Shown in pieces: positions 25,374 through 32,339 of a stretch of 37,616 bases of DNA (its first letter is position 1; each line of letters starts with the position of its first letter). The position numbers and the translations under genes were made by a program. The DNA comes from Candidatus Bathyarchaeota archaeon. Its GTDB lineage: Archaea > Thermoproteota > Bathyarchaeia > Bathyarchaeales > Bathycorpusculaceae. The stretch spans positions 1-37,616 of the forward strand of contig JAOZHV010000017.1 of NCBI GenBank assembly GCA_026014725.1, in the 5' to 3' direction. Under the pieces are notes generated by a model that worked only from the letters and a program-made list of their open reading frames with translations, did not search any database and was not told the DNA's origin.

Positions 25374-25882
25374 GCTGGTTTCTTGACGGTTAGCAGGAAC
25401 CCTTTCCTTTTTCGTGTTTCCCTTAGGTACCTCACCAAATAAAGGAGCCCCGTGAAAAACATTAACCAAGGAAAAATAAAGGTGCGAACGTTGAGAGCGT
25501 CAAACGCTAATAATATCACCAAAGATATCAAGGACACGACCCATAAACCCCAAGCAGGTGTGAGGTAGTCTGGTTCCTGTCTTGTCTTCAGTTTGGCAAC
25601 AATCCACTGCTTGAATAACTCCTCTTCATTTTCTGGAAAGCCAAGCAAGAGTTTCGAAGCTACCTTGCCTTTTTCTGTCAAAACATAGTTCCCCTTACTG
25701 TTTTTGGAGACAAACCCCTCCAGAACTTTTAAGTGATAATTTAGCCTGCCCGTATTCTCGATTTGAAGAGCATTAAGCAGGTCTGTATAAGCAACCTCTT
25801 TTTTGTCCTTTAAAGCAAGAATAAGTCTTCTTCTTGTCTCATCGTTTAGAACATAATATATGGAATGCTCACCTGTATCCAT
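25370..25882 (-). CDS. Membrane-anchored winged-helix regulator
   Basis: 170 residues. An N-terminal ArsR/wHTH-type DNA-binding domain (about 8-80: LNDETRRRLILALKDKKEVAYTD ... NTGRLNYHLKVLEGFVSKNSKGNYVLTEKG) is followed by a linker and two membrane spans (about 108-126 and 132-150) with a basic C-terminal tail (RETRKRKGFLLTVKKPA). The DNA-binding domain must face the cytoplasm. The layout resembles ArnR-type and other one-component membrane-bound archaeal regulators that sense the envelope or membrane. The gene stands alone on the island. Ligand and targets unknown. Confidence 0.8.
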   Translation of the reverse strand: MDTGEHSIYYVLNDETRRRLILALKDKKEVAYTDLLNALQIENTGRLNYHLKVLEGFVSKNSKGNYVLTEKGKVASKLLLGFPENEEELFKQWIVAKLKTRQEPDYLTPAWGLWVVSLISLVILLAFDALNVRTFIFPWLMFFTGLLYLVRYLRETRKRKGFLLTVKKPA

Positions 25883-26184
25883 GACCGATAAAATGCGTTA
25901 GAACCAATTTAAGCCATTTTGATAAAAGAAATTATCAAAACCCGTTTCTTACCATAACATTCCCAATGTGCTTGCGGGTTATCGGTCATTTGTAGAACAA
26001 CAAAACAACCTACATTCACACAAACCAAGCAACAAACCCACCAACAGCAAAAAATCTTCACATTAAACCTGTCAAAACACCTGCATACGTGTATATCAGT
26101 TGTATTCTTCACCATTCTAGAAGGGTAAGTGCTTGTTTGTAATATAGATTGGTAATAACTAAAACCCAAAGAAGACCCCTCACC

Positions 26185-26511
26185 ATGAAAAAAGACATAC
26201 TGTTCCTCTCAGCGATAATACTTGTCGGCTTAATGGATCTGCTCACAACTGTCGTTGGCATCACCTTCTTTGGCGCAACCGAAACCAACCCCCTCCTCGC
26301 AGGCATAGCAGGCACAAACATGATATTGATGAGCGTCATCAAACTAATTGCCGTTACAGCTACAGGCTTAGCCTTCTACAAGGCAATTGGACTAAGCAAG
26401 GGCTTAAACGGGGGATTAACAAAAAGATTCGTAGACGCAGGCTTCTCTTTCACTTTTATAGGTCTTACCGTGGTTGTTATTAGCAATTTGAGTGTATTAA
26501 TGCAAGTTTAA
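26185..26511 (+). CDS. DUF5658-like small membrane protein
   Basis: 108 residues from ATG 26185; the longer frame starts at a TTG without support. Four membrane spans. The first part carries LVGLMDLLTTVVG and FFGATETNPLLAGIAGTN, the pattern of the DUF5658 family (an Asp in helix 1, ExNP at the end of the loop). The third and fourth spans are separated by the polar LSKGLNGGLTKRFVD. Function of the family unknown. Monocistronic. Confidence 0.65.
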   Translation: MKKDILFLSAIILVGLMDLLTTVVGITFFGATETNPLLAGIAGTNMILMSVIKLIAVTATGLAFYKAIGLSKGLNGGLTKRFVDAGFSFTFIGLTVVVISNLSVLMQV

Positions 26512-26877
26512 AAAAGACTTCTCACACATGCCCTTCGGGCACCGTTAGTGATGAACGTTACAGTTATAACACCCAACCAATTTACTGAGGTGCTGGACGG
26601 GAAAAATGGGCGAGTAAAGAGGGGCCTAAATAGACTCTTTCTCGATGTTCAGTACGGATAGGGCACCAGCCTTAGGGCTTAGTAATTTCTTACTCTTTTT
26701 GTGTTCTATTCATACTTTATCCCTATATTCCTATTGTTGACATCTAGTTATAAGTCTTTAAGCGGATATTCTTCCGTAGAAGCATTGTCAATATCAAGGG
26801 TATGACTACTAAGTTAACAAGTGCTTGGAAGGCAAAACCTCATAAGGCTACATTGTCTTAGAGCGTGATTGGTGTCT
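26512..26877. other. 366-base intergenic stretch with a tRNA remnant
   Basis: Holds the decayed 5' half of tRNA-Arg(CCT) at 26608-26672 and, before 26878, the promoter of the secreted protein. No other gene is supported. Confidence 0.5.
26608..26672 (+). pseudogene. Decayed 5' half of tRNA-Arg(CCT), interrupted
   Basis: GGGCGAGTA (26608-26616) equals the first nine bases of the intact tRNA at 27462. A 30-base insert follows, then GTTCAGTACGGATAGGGCAC and CAGCCT (26647-26672), 24 of 26 bases identical to the intact D arm and anticodon 5' side. The insert is bounded by AAAGAG (26616-26621) and CTCTTT (26635-26640), an inverted repeat. After 26672 similarity is lost and no T arm follows. Confidence 0.6.
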
Positions 26878-27255
26878 ATGAGAAGAGTAGTTGCAGTCCT
26901 GGTCATTCTCCTTATCGTTATGGGCAGCGTAGCAGCCATTGGCTTTTACCTCGTCAAAGATAACGTGACGGTGTCAGGATATGCACGTGTTACTTATCTT
27001 CCTGGAACAATCATTCAAGAGATAGAATTTGTGGACACTCAAACAGGAGCATCGACTGCTTTTCAATTTCATCAAGCTTCGGGTGGTGCCGATTACTATT
27101 CAGTCACCCTAAAGAATGGACATACCTACAATGTCTACATTAGTTTTTGCGTTATAAATCCGGAAAATTCGCAGACACACTTCACAACAACGTTTCATGT
27201 TAACGCAACTGATGGACAAACAGTGATAAACAAAGACTTTTGGTATTATGGTTGA
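26878..27255 (+). CDS. Small secreted or anchored beta-rich protein
   Basis: 125 residues from ATG 26878 (a TTG nine bases upstream is possible). A basic start (MRRVVAVLVILL) and a hydrophobic segment to about residue 24 form a signal peptide or anchor. The mature part is a beta-rich domain of about 95 residues (VSGYARVTYLPGTIIQEIEF ... YYSVTLKNGHTYNVYISF ... HFTTTFHVNATDGQTVINKDFWYYG) resembling a small carboxypeptidase-regulatory or Ig-like fold. GTGATTGGTGT lies just upstream. Function unknown. Confidence 0.7.
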   Translation: MRRVVAVLVILLIVMGSVAAIGFYLVKDNVTVSGYARVTYLPGTIIQEIEFVDTQTGASTAFQFHQASGGADYYSVTLKNGHTYNVYISFCVINPENSQTHFTTTFHVNATDGQTVINKDFWYYG

Positions 27256-27424
27256 AGAGTGGGAAACTTCTTTCTATCTCTTCTTTTCCTTAGAAACGGT
27301 GGATGAATTCTACACGTGCAAAAACAGAGTTCTTGGGTGCGAGTGGGGTGCCCTTTAGGGAGGTGTACTCGCTAGCCGAGGTGTTTTTGCTTAGCAGAGA
27401 TCGTTGGTTTTTCAGAAGGGTTTG

Positions 27425-27435
27425 TATATTTAAAT
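27425..27435 (+). promoter_or_regulatory. Candidate TATA box of tRNA-Arg(CCT)
   Basis: TATATTTAAAT centred about 32 bases before the first base of the tRNA, the expected spacing for an archaeal tRNA promoter. Confidence 0.5.
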
Positions 27436-27461
27436 TGTTTTTACAAGTGGCTGATGCTTGT

Positions 27462-27539
27462 GGGCGAGTAGCTCAGTACGGATAGAGCACCAGCCTCCTA
27501 AGTTGGGGGTCGAGGGTTCAAATCCCTCCCCGCCCGCCA
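27462..27539 (+). tRNA. tRNA-Arg(CCT)
   Basis: Complete cloverleaf with D stem GCTC/GAGC, anticodon stem CCAGC/GTTGG and loop CTCCTAA (anticodon CCT), T stem GAGGG/CCCTC, discriminator G and encoded CCA (27537-27539). The acceptor GGGCGAG/CCCGCCC has one mismatch, A6 opposite C67. The last 21 bases of the tRNA plus one more recur exactly at 29879-29900, so it served as an integration target. Confidence 0.93.
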
Positions 27540-27540
27540 C
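27519..27540 (+). repeat. Putative attL: 22-base tRNA-Arg 3'-end repeat
   Basis: Identical over 22 bases to 29879-29900, starting CAAATCCCTCCCC. It covers the 3' half of the T loop, the T stem, the acceptor strand and CCA, the usual attachment core of archaeal tyrosine integrases. No integrase gene lies in the 2.3 kb between the copies. Confidence 0.65.
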
Positions 27541-27546
27541 AAATGA

Positions 27547-27732
27547 TTCCCGCCCGTTTTTGGTGTATTTTTTAAACCGCTATTTCCGCTTTCTGAAGAG
27601 CTTATTGCCGTTGAAGTCGCAGACAAACTCAAAAGAAACTCATTCAAGCAAGAACAGACCTTGATTGGGCAAAAAATAGGATTAAACATTCTCAAAGTCG
27701 ACTTCACAAGACTACCAACCTCAGCACGTTGA
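27547..27732 (+). pseudogene. Possible 3' fragment of a gene next to the tRNA
   Basis: An open frame of 61 codons with no ATG, GTG or TTG ahead, ending at TGA 27730-27732. It reads like a soluble C-terminus (SEELIAVEVADKLKRNSF ... LIGQKIGLNILKVDFTRLPT). It begins just after the tRNA, where the 5' end of an integrated gene could have been lost. Not recognised; could be chance. Confidence 0.25.
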
Positions 27733-27834
27733 TAGTTTCTTTCGACCCTAAAAACTGCTCCCTGAATTTTACATAAACAGGAGTATCCTAATCTTTGAAA
27801 CTGCCTTCTATCATTTTGCTTCCTGACTATCAAC

Positions 27835-28260
27835 TTAGGAACCATAGTTTGGAGTAGTGACTGATTTTTCTGTTCGTGTCGAATACGCCGCTTTTCCACT
27901 CAGCACAGCTAAAATGATCCCGACGACGAATCCTCCACCGCAAATTATGCTTGGAATAGAACAAACTGCAACAAATATGCCCCACGCTTTACTGGCTGAT
28001 CTGGTGCACAACATTAGGGCTCCAAGAAACACTAGAACACTACATGTAACTCCAACCGCTGAAAGCGTATACAGAACCATCGCATCGTTACCTGCTGAGC
28101 CTGGAAGTGTAGGCATCAACCAAGGCAGCCACTCTGCTGAGATGCCCACGAGTGCAGAATTGCATAGAATTAAGATTCCAGCCAAGAGAGATAGACTAAA
28201 TGCTCTACTTGATTTCCCGTTTGAGTTTGAACTTTTTGTTTGATTTAGACTTATTCTCAT
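27835..28260 (-). CDS. Four-span membrane protein, hypothetical
   Basis: 141 residues from ATG 28260 (an ATG 18 bases upstream is possible; GTGATG precedes the chosen one). Four membrane spans, with a small-residue pattern in the last (CSIPSIICGGGFVVGIILAV) seen in DUF4064/DUF6114-type archaeal membrane proteins. Hydrophilic N-terminus (NQTKSSNSNGKSSRA) and C-terminal tail (STRTEKSVTTPNYGS). It is probably in the same transcription unit as the next two genes, inside the segment bounded by tRNA-Arg 3' repeats. Confidence 0.65.
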   Translation of the reverse strand: MRISLNQTKSSNSNGKSSRAFSLSLLAGILILCNSALVGISAEWLPWLMPTLPGSAGNDAMVLYTLSAVGVTCSVLVFLGALMLCTRSASKAWGIFVAVCSIPSIICGGGFVVGIILAVLSGKAAYSTRTEKSVTTPNYGS

Positions 28261-28379
28261 ATACACATCACACTCCATTTTTGTTTCGTTGATTCATTTT
28301 GCAGAGATGCCGTGCCAACGAACACAAGCATCCTGCCCAAAAGAAAGGAGGATATATCGCCGAATTATCGTGAGACCGC

Positions 28380-28598
28380 TTATTTGGTGAGTTGGGTTGC
28401 CTTCTTTTTTTCCATTCTGCTGCTACCGACTGTACAGGCTACTGCACCCGCAGCAAAGAAGACAACTACGCCGAGCACGACAGCCAAGACTGGATTGACT
28501 GCGCCCGTGCTACCATAGCTGCATGCTACACCGCCTGAAAGGAAGAAGATCAGCAGACCGAACACTGCGAAGGCGATTTTCTCTTTTAACTTCATCAT
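28380..28598 (-). CDS. Small two-span membrane protein, hypothetical
   Basis: 72 residues: basic start (MMKLKEKIAF), two spans (AVFGLLIFFLSGGVACSYG and VLAVVLGVVVFFAAGAVAC), and a basic tail (SSRMEKKKATQLTK). Both spans end in A-C, facing similar depth. The start overlaps the end of the upstream gene by four bases (ATGA), so the two are coupled. Family not recognised. Confidence 0.6.
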   Translation of the reverse strand: MMKLKEKIAFAVFGLLIFFLSGGVACSYGSTGAVNPVLAVVLGVVVFFAAGAVACTVGSSRMEKKKATQLTK

Positions 28599-28855
28599 TC
28601 TTCACCCCCATCATCTTTCTTAATTGGTTCCTTAACCTCACTCATGCGCAAGTTCACCCTCAAAACTCCGCAGCTGCCTTTGACTTCAAGTATTTCAGGT
28701 TCCACGAAGAATGCATGCTGCAGTCTACCAAGTGTTCCCTCTATGAGTACGCCGCCGCTGCTGCCGTTTGAGGAGGTCAAGAGACGTGGGAGATGTTGGT
28801 TGGACTTGAGTTCAATCGAGAAGTCCCGTTCATCTTTTTCGTTCGTGTTTGTCAT
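28595..28855 (-). CDS. Small soluble protein of unknown function
   Basis: 86 residues from ATG 28855; the longer frame to 28933 would run into the shared promoter region and is rejected. No signal peptide or span. A central beta-type segment (SGGVLIEGTLGRLQHAFFVEP ... LEVKGSCGVLRVNLRMSEV) and an acidic C-terminus (KKDDGGEE). First gene of a small divergent operon opposite the FilR1-type regulator at 28962, with operator-like palindromes between them. Not recognised. Confidence 0.5.
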   Translation of the reverse strand: MTNTNEKDERDFSIELKSNQHLPRLLTSSNGSSGGVLIEGTLGRLQHAFFVEPEILEVKGSCGVLRVNLRMSEVKEPIKKDDGGEE

Positions 28856-28918
28856 CGTTTTTCTCACACCTAATGCTTCATGGCTTTTTGAGGCGATAAA
28901 ATTTATTTGCTGACGAAA

Positions 28919-28951
28919 CGAAATATTTCGCAAGGATGCAAATCATTTCGC
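28919..28951. promoter_or_regulatory. Two operator-like palindromes between divergent genes
   Basis: CGAAATATTTCG (28919-28930) is a perfect 12-base palindrome. GCAAATCATTTCGC (28938-28951) is an imperfect one sharing the half-site GCGAAAT. Their centres are 20 bases apart, two turns of the helix, so two dimers would bind the same face. AAATATTT in the first could be the TATA box of the regulator gene. Likely bound by the FilR1-type regulator. Confidence 0.45.
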
Positions 28952-28961
28952 ATTCGAATGT

Positions 28962-29738
28962 TTGGAAGAGAACCCTTTGGACGAAAATGAAGAAATTTCA
29001 AAAGTACTCTTTGAGCTCTCAAGCAATCGGCGAGCGAGCATTCTGTTTGAAATAGCGAAAAAGCCCTTCAAGATGCAGCAGATAGCTAAAACCCTTGATA
29101 TGACTGTCACCGAAACTTTTAGGCATCTTCAAAGGTTAGCGGATGCGAAACTGATAGAGAAAAAAGTTGATGGCTCCTACGTGATCACTTCGCTGGGAAC
29201 TTTGGCTACTGGTTATCTTACAGGCTTTAATTTTATTCTGAAGAACGCTGATTTCTTCTTGGAACACGATTTGTCTTGTTTGCCATATGAGTTTGTTGAT
29301 AGGCTTGGGGAGTTGTCTAACGCAGAGTTTTGCACAGAAGCAGTATCCAGCTTTAATCGGGTCAGAAAAATTTTGACTGTAGCGGAGAAGCAGTTTTGGA
29401 CTATGGCTGAGCAGGTCGATTCAACCACTAAGAACCCTGCGGAAGAAAAAATGGTTGAGGGAATAGACTTCAAGTTTATCATGCAGAAGAATCTGGCAAA
29501 AAATTGGTCGGGCTCTAATGCCAAAGTCCTAGTTGGCAGCAGATACATAGAACGTGTCCCTGTCGCTTTGGTAATTAGCGAAAAAGAAGCATCCGTCGTC
29601 TTCCGAACCCACAAAGGCGTGTTAGATTATCTGGGGTTGTTCGGCACTGACGAGAAGTTCCTAAAATGGTGCAGAGACCTCTTCTTACACTATTGGGAAA
29701 GGGCTGAACGATGGTACCCTGATTTGTTGATCAAGTAA
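28962..29738 (+). CDS. Winged-helix regulator with FilR1-type effector domain
   Basis: 258 residues. An ArsR-like winged helix (about 12-85: VLFELSSNRRASILFEIAKKPFKMQQIAKTLDM ... TETFRHLQRLADAKLIEK) followed by the middle domain of FilR1-type archaeal regulators (PF08350, about 125-245: FIMQKNLAKNW ... ALVISEKEASVVF ... LDYLGLFGTDEKFLKWCRDLFLHYWERAE). FilR1 controls filament formation and methanogenesis-related genes in Methanosaeta; this subfamily is large in archaea with varied ligands. TTG start at 28962, just after two palindromes. Divergent from the three-gene cassette it probably controls. Confidence 0.85.
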   Translation: MEENPLDENEEISKVLFELSSNRRASILFEIAKKPFKMQQIAKTLDMTVTETFRHLQRLADAKLIEKKVDGSYVITSLGTLATGYLTGFNFILKNADFFLEHDLSCLPYEFVDRLGELSNAEFCTEAVSSFNRVRKILTVAEKQFWTMAEQVDSTTKNPAEEKMVEGIDFKFIMQKNLAKNWSGSNAKVLVGSRYIERVPVALVISEKEASVVFRTHKGVLDYLGLFGTDEKFLKWCRDLFLHYWERAERWYPDLLIK

Positions 29739-29848
29739 AGTACCAAGAATATTAAGCAATTAACTGCAGAAAAAGTATACAATAAACAGCAGTAGTCCTT
29801 CTGCTTATAAGCAGTGCAACCTTTCGGATTCGGGAAAAAAGGGGTTTT

Positions 29849-29900
29849 ACGGATGAATCTCCCGCTTTGTTGGAGGTGCAAATCCCTCCCCGCCCGCCAC
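29849..29900 (+). repeat. Putative attR: decayed tRNA-Arg with exact 22-base 3' end
   Basis: ACGGAT (29849-29854) and TTGGAGG loosely match the tRNA-Arg D arm and variable region. The last 22 bases (29879-29900) are identical to 27519-27540, including the encoded CCA. Only the part an integrase would exchange is perfectly preserved, as expected for the far end of an integrated element. Confidence 0.6.
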
Positions 29901-29961
29901 TCTACTTTATCTCAAAGAAAAAATGTAATATTTTAAACCAAAAGCACTGTGAACCAGTTAA

Positions 29962-30012
29962 CCTATCGCAGGGAACCCAAGTCGGGCAGGTCCTCGAATC
30001 CCCCGCGATAGG
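29962..30012 (+). ncRNA. Possible structured RNA or terminator hairpin
   Basis: CCTATCGC (29962-29969) pairs perfectly with GCGATAGG (30005-30012). Inside, GGGA (29971-29974) can pair with TCCC, and CCC with GGG around AAGTC, giving a branched or elongated hairpin of 51 bases. CTGCGGTTTTTCGTTTTG follows directly. It could be a small RNA, the end of a transcript, or a tRNA-like relic; part of the loop recalls a T arm (TCGAATCCCC). Confidence 0.3.
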
Positions 30013-30304
30013 CTGCGGTTTTTCGTTTTGCGGCACCATCCATGATGGCTACAGACTCACACGTGCCAAGTTTTGGTGGCACTATAGGATGGATAATCCA
30101 TCCAATAATATAAACATAACTTAAACAACAGTCAACAGCAAGTTGAACAAACAAAAAATTAAGTCTAAAGCCACGCCCAATCAACCTCACCAGCCATACG
30201 CCACTAATCCAAAGCAACATGCTACACCAACCAAAAAAATAAAAAACAGTCTAAATGAAAGCGAGAACTACCCTGCAGAAAAACGAAGACAAAGAAATCA
30301 GCCA

Positions 30305-30553
30305 TTAACTAGCAGGCGAGTTCCCTATACTTGTATGATTTCCCAGCATAGAAGGGTTGTAATCATAATCTGGATTTTGAAACTCTTTCGCTACTTCCCA
30401 AGCATCATCAAAGAAGCTCATCGTTCCATTCACGACATCGTTGAATTGAGTGTTCAACTCAACCATCTGGCTCTGAGCGCTTTCAAAAATCACAAACGCC
30501 GTTGGACTGAGAACTGTTGCAGCCAGCACTATTGCAATGACTGTCGTGTTCAT
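30305..30553 (-). CDS. Small secreted protein, hypothetical
   Basis: 82 residues. Signal peptide MNTTVIAIVLAATVLSPTAF (no basic N-region), then a helical amphipathic part (QSQMVELNTQFNDVVNGTMS ... DDAWEVAKEFQNPDYDYNPS) and a Ser/Asn-rich tail with NHT and NPS sequons. GAAGG lies about ten bases before the ATG. It resembles small archaeal secreted or pilin-like proteins, but no prepilin motif is present. Monocistronic. Confidence 0.5.
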   Translation of the reverse strand: MNTTVIAIVLAATVLSPTAFVIFESAQSQMVELNTQFNDVVNGTMSFFDDAWEVAKEFQNPDYDYNPSMLGNHTSIGNSPAS

Positions 30554-30739
30554 TTTTTGTTCCCTTCTGATTTTCTCCGTTTATCTCACGATTAACGACA
30601 CTTAAAACCCATTTAGCTTCTTAAAGCTACGCTCCAACCAAGATATAGTTCGAAACTTGAAATAATTCAGGAAACAGAAAACAAAATTCAACCGAAACCA
30701 ATTTTTCAAACTTTCACATGGACTATTCTATATGTCGGA

Positions 30740-31390
30740 TTAGCGTTTGTCCTCTTTGCCACCTATACGACTTTGGTTTCTATCAATAGCCTCATCGATA
30801 ACTTTCTTCACGTTACCGCATCCAACGGTCTTCGTGTCAAGAATCAAAAGACCCGTGTCTAACTTTTCCACTTTCAACTTCAATTCAGCAACGTTCCCCA
30901 GCGTATCAAGAATAACTATTCCCCTTACGCCGCTAAAGAACTGTTTGAAAACATCTTCACTGACGCCTTCCTTCCGCATCATCTCTTTCATATGCGCAAA
31001 AAAGTCCAGCATTCCAGGAGAAAGAAACATCAGGTCATGATGCGGATCAGCTTCAAGGAACACTCCTTTTCCTCCAAGCTGACAGTCAATGCAGTTTAGA
31101 GCGTCAACCTTAACGATGCCGTATTCTTCAACCAGCCTTTTCATCTCGTTGTCCATACCAAGGCACAGGTCACCATAGACGAGTATAACGTTTTCAGGAT
31201 GGCTTTTGAGGGCTCTTTCAATCATAGGGCGAAGATTTTTCTCAATTTGAGCATAATCCACATGAAAGTACTTGCTGACGAAACGCAAATCAGCATTCAA
31301 CTCGCCCGCTTTTACAAGTTTTTTAATTTCATCTTTCAAGACGCTACAAGCAACTATGCAGATTTTTGTTTTCTTTTTTAAACGACTCAT
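30740..31390 (-). CDS. DUF1638 family protein
   Basis: 216 residues from ATG 31390, chosen because AAGGAG lies a few bases upstream; the frame continues upstream to 31519 without such a site. Family features: KICIVACSVLKDEIKKL at the start, VILVYGDLCLGMDNEM, ALNCIDCQLGGKG (cysteines in all three), HHDLMFLSPGMLDFF, and a final LLILDTKTVGCGNVKKVIDEAI. DUF1638 proteins occur mostly in methanogens and other archaea, often near corrinoid methyltransferase genes. The conserved cysteines suggest a metal or cofactor site. Biochemical role unknown; no methyltransferase gene is visible here. Divergent from the membrane protein at 31595. Confidence 0.8.
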   Translation of the reverse strand: MSRLKKKTKICIVACSVLKDEIKKLVKAGELNADLRFVSKYFHVDYAQIEKNLRPMIERALKSHPENVILVYGDLCLGMDNEMKRLVEEYGIVKVDALNCIDCQLGGKGVFLEADPHHDLMFLSPGMLDFFAHMKEMMRKEGVSEDVFKQFFSGVRGIVILDTLGNVAELKLKVEKLDTGLLILDTKTVGCGNVKKVIDEAIDRNQSRIGGKEDKR

Positions 31391-31594
31391 GGTTGTCTCC
31401 TTGATTACCGCCGAAATAATTATAAGACTTGCAGACAAATTTTGTTCTGCTTTCTTATCCTTAGAAACATATTTATGCCTTCCTTGAGCTACGCTACCCA
31501 GACACCTATCTTCATCCAATGCAAAAAATTATATATTTAAAACAAAATACCTGCTGGCAATATTATCTTAATTCGAAATTAGGAGAGGAATTGT

Positions 31595-32152
31595 ATGACA
31601 GCGGATGAAAATGTGTCTGAGTGGAAAAAATTTTTAAGAAAACATTGGAGCATAATGGCAGCATTTGTTGTGGTGGCTGTTTTGTTATTTGTCGCGGCAG
31701 TTTATGTTTTCTTATGGTTCGTAGGTGAAGCCCAATCAACAAGTATGGTGCCCACGACTTTAGGTCTGTGGACGATGGGGAACCTTGTCAGCTTCATCTT
31801 GCATGCAATTTTCTGGCTAATCATCTTCATCGGAATCCCTGCAATCATAATCGCAGTGGCAGGTTGGCAATGGTGGAAGAGACTCCCTGAAGAGGAAAAG
31901 AAATACCATTTCTTTGGCAAAAGCTCACGCACCAGAGACAGCGGAAGCGGAATCTCTCTATTGGTCTTTATTGCTTTCGCCATCAAAGTTTACATCGACG
32001 GAAACTGGAACATAGCCATTGCAACTTGGCCGTTAGACTATGTTGTAGACTCACTGATTACAATTCTATTCTGGGTTGCAATCATCATTGGAATCCCCGT
32101 AGTTGTCATAGGACTCATCTGGCTAAGCCGCGAAATAAAAAAGAACCCCTAA
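31595..32152 (+). CDS. Multi-span membrane protein, hypothetical
   Basis: 185 residues. Four predicted spans (about 18-40, 60-88, 108-130 and 145-175) with a polar cytoplasmic segment between spans 2 and 3 (WKRLPEEEKKYHFFGKSSRTRDSGSG). The two halves are similar, each ending in a long hydrophobic stretch followed by a basic or aromatic turn (AGWQWWKR and IWLSREIKK). No enzyme motif. GGAGAGG lies about eight bases before the ATG, and a TATA-like TTATATATTTAAA at about 31529-31541. Confidence 0.7.
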   Translation: MTADENVSEWKKFLRKHWSIMAAFVVVAVLLFVAAVYVFLWFVGEAQSTSMVPTTLGLWTMGNLVSFILHAIFWLIIFIGIPAIIIAVAGWQWWKRLPEEEKKYHFFGKSSRTRDSGSGISLLVFIAFAIKVYIDGNWNIAIATWPLDYVVDSLITILFWVAIIIGIPVVVIGLIWLSREIKKNP

Positions 32153-32339
32153 CCTTTTTTCTTTTTAGTCTCGTTTTACTGAGCACATATGCTACAACTG
32201 GAGCGCTCGCCATGAAACCTGCGGCTCGTAAGACTCCAAAATATGTAGGGATCATTAGACGCGTTTAATTAAACGAAAGATAAATGTTTTCGTGAACAAG
32301 AATTGGAAAAGCCGTCCTAAAAAGCTGAAAGGGAATCTT

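Larger units (their letters stand above)
29739..30304. other. 566-base region without a protein gene
   Basis: Contains the second copy of the tRNA-Arg 3' end (29879-29900), a decayed tRNA upstream of it, a strongly self-pairing segment (29962-30012), and nothing else recognisable up to the small secreted-protein gene. Confidence 0.5.

Noticed and set aside
26608-26672. Intron-containing functional tRNA
   Set aside because: The insert is in the D-arm region, not at a usual intron site, and no T arm or acceptor 3' strand follows.
27498-27899. 133-codon minus-strand frame ending RAGRDLNPRPPT
   Set aside because: The C-terminus is the antisense of the tRNA 3' end, a well-known false motif; the rest overlaps the end of a better-supported gene.
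28312-28518. 68-codon plus-strand frame opposite the small two-span gene
   Set aside because: It is the shadow of the coupled minus-strand genes at 28380-28855, which share a start/stop overlap.
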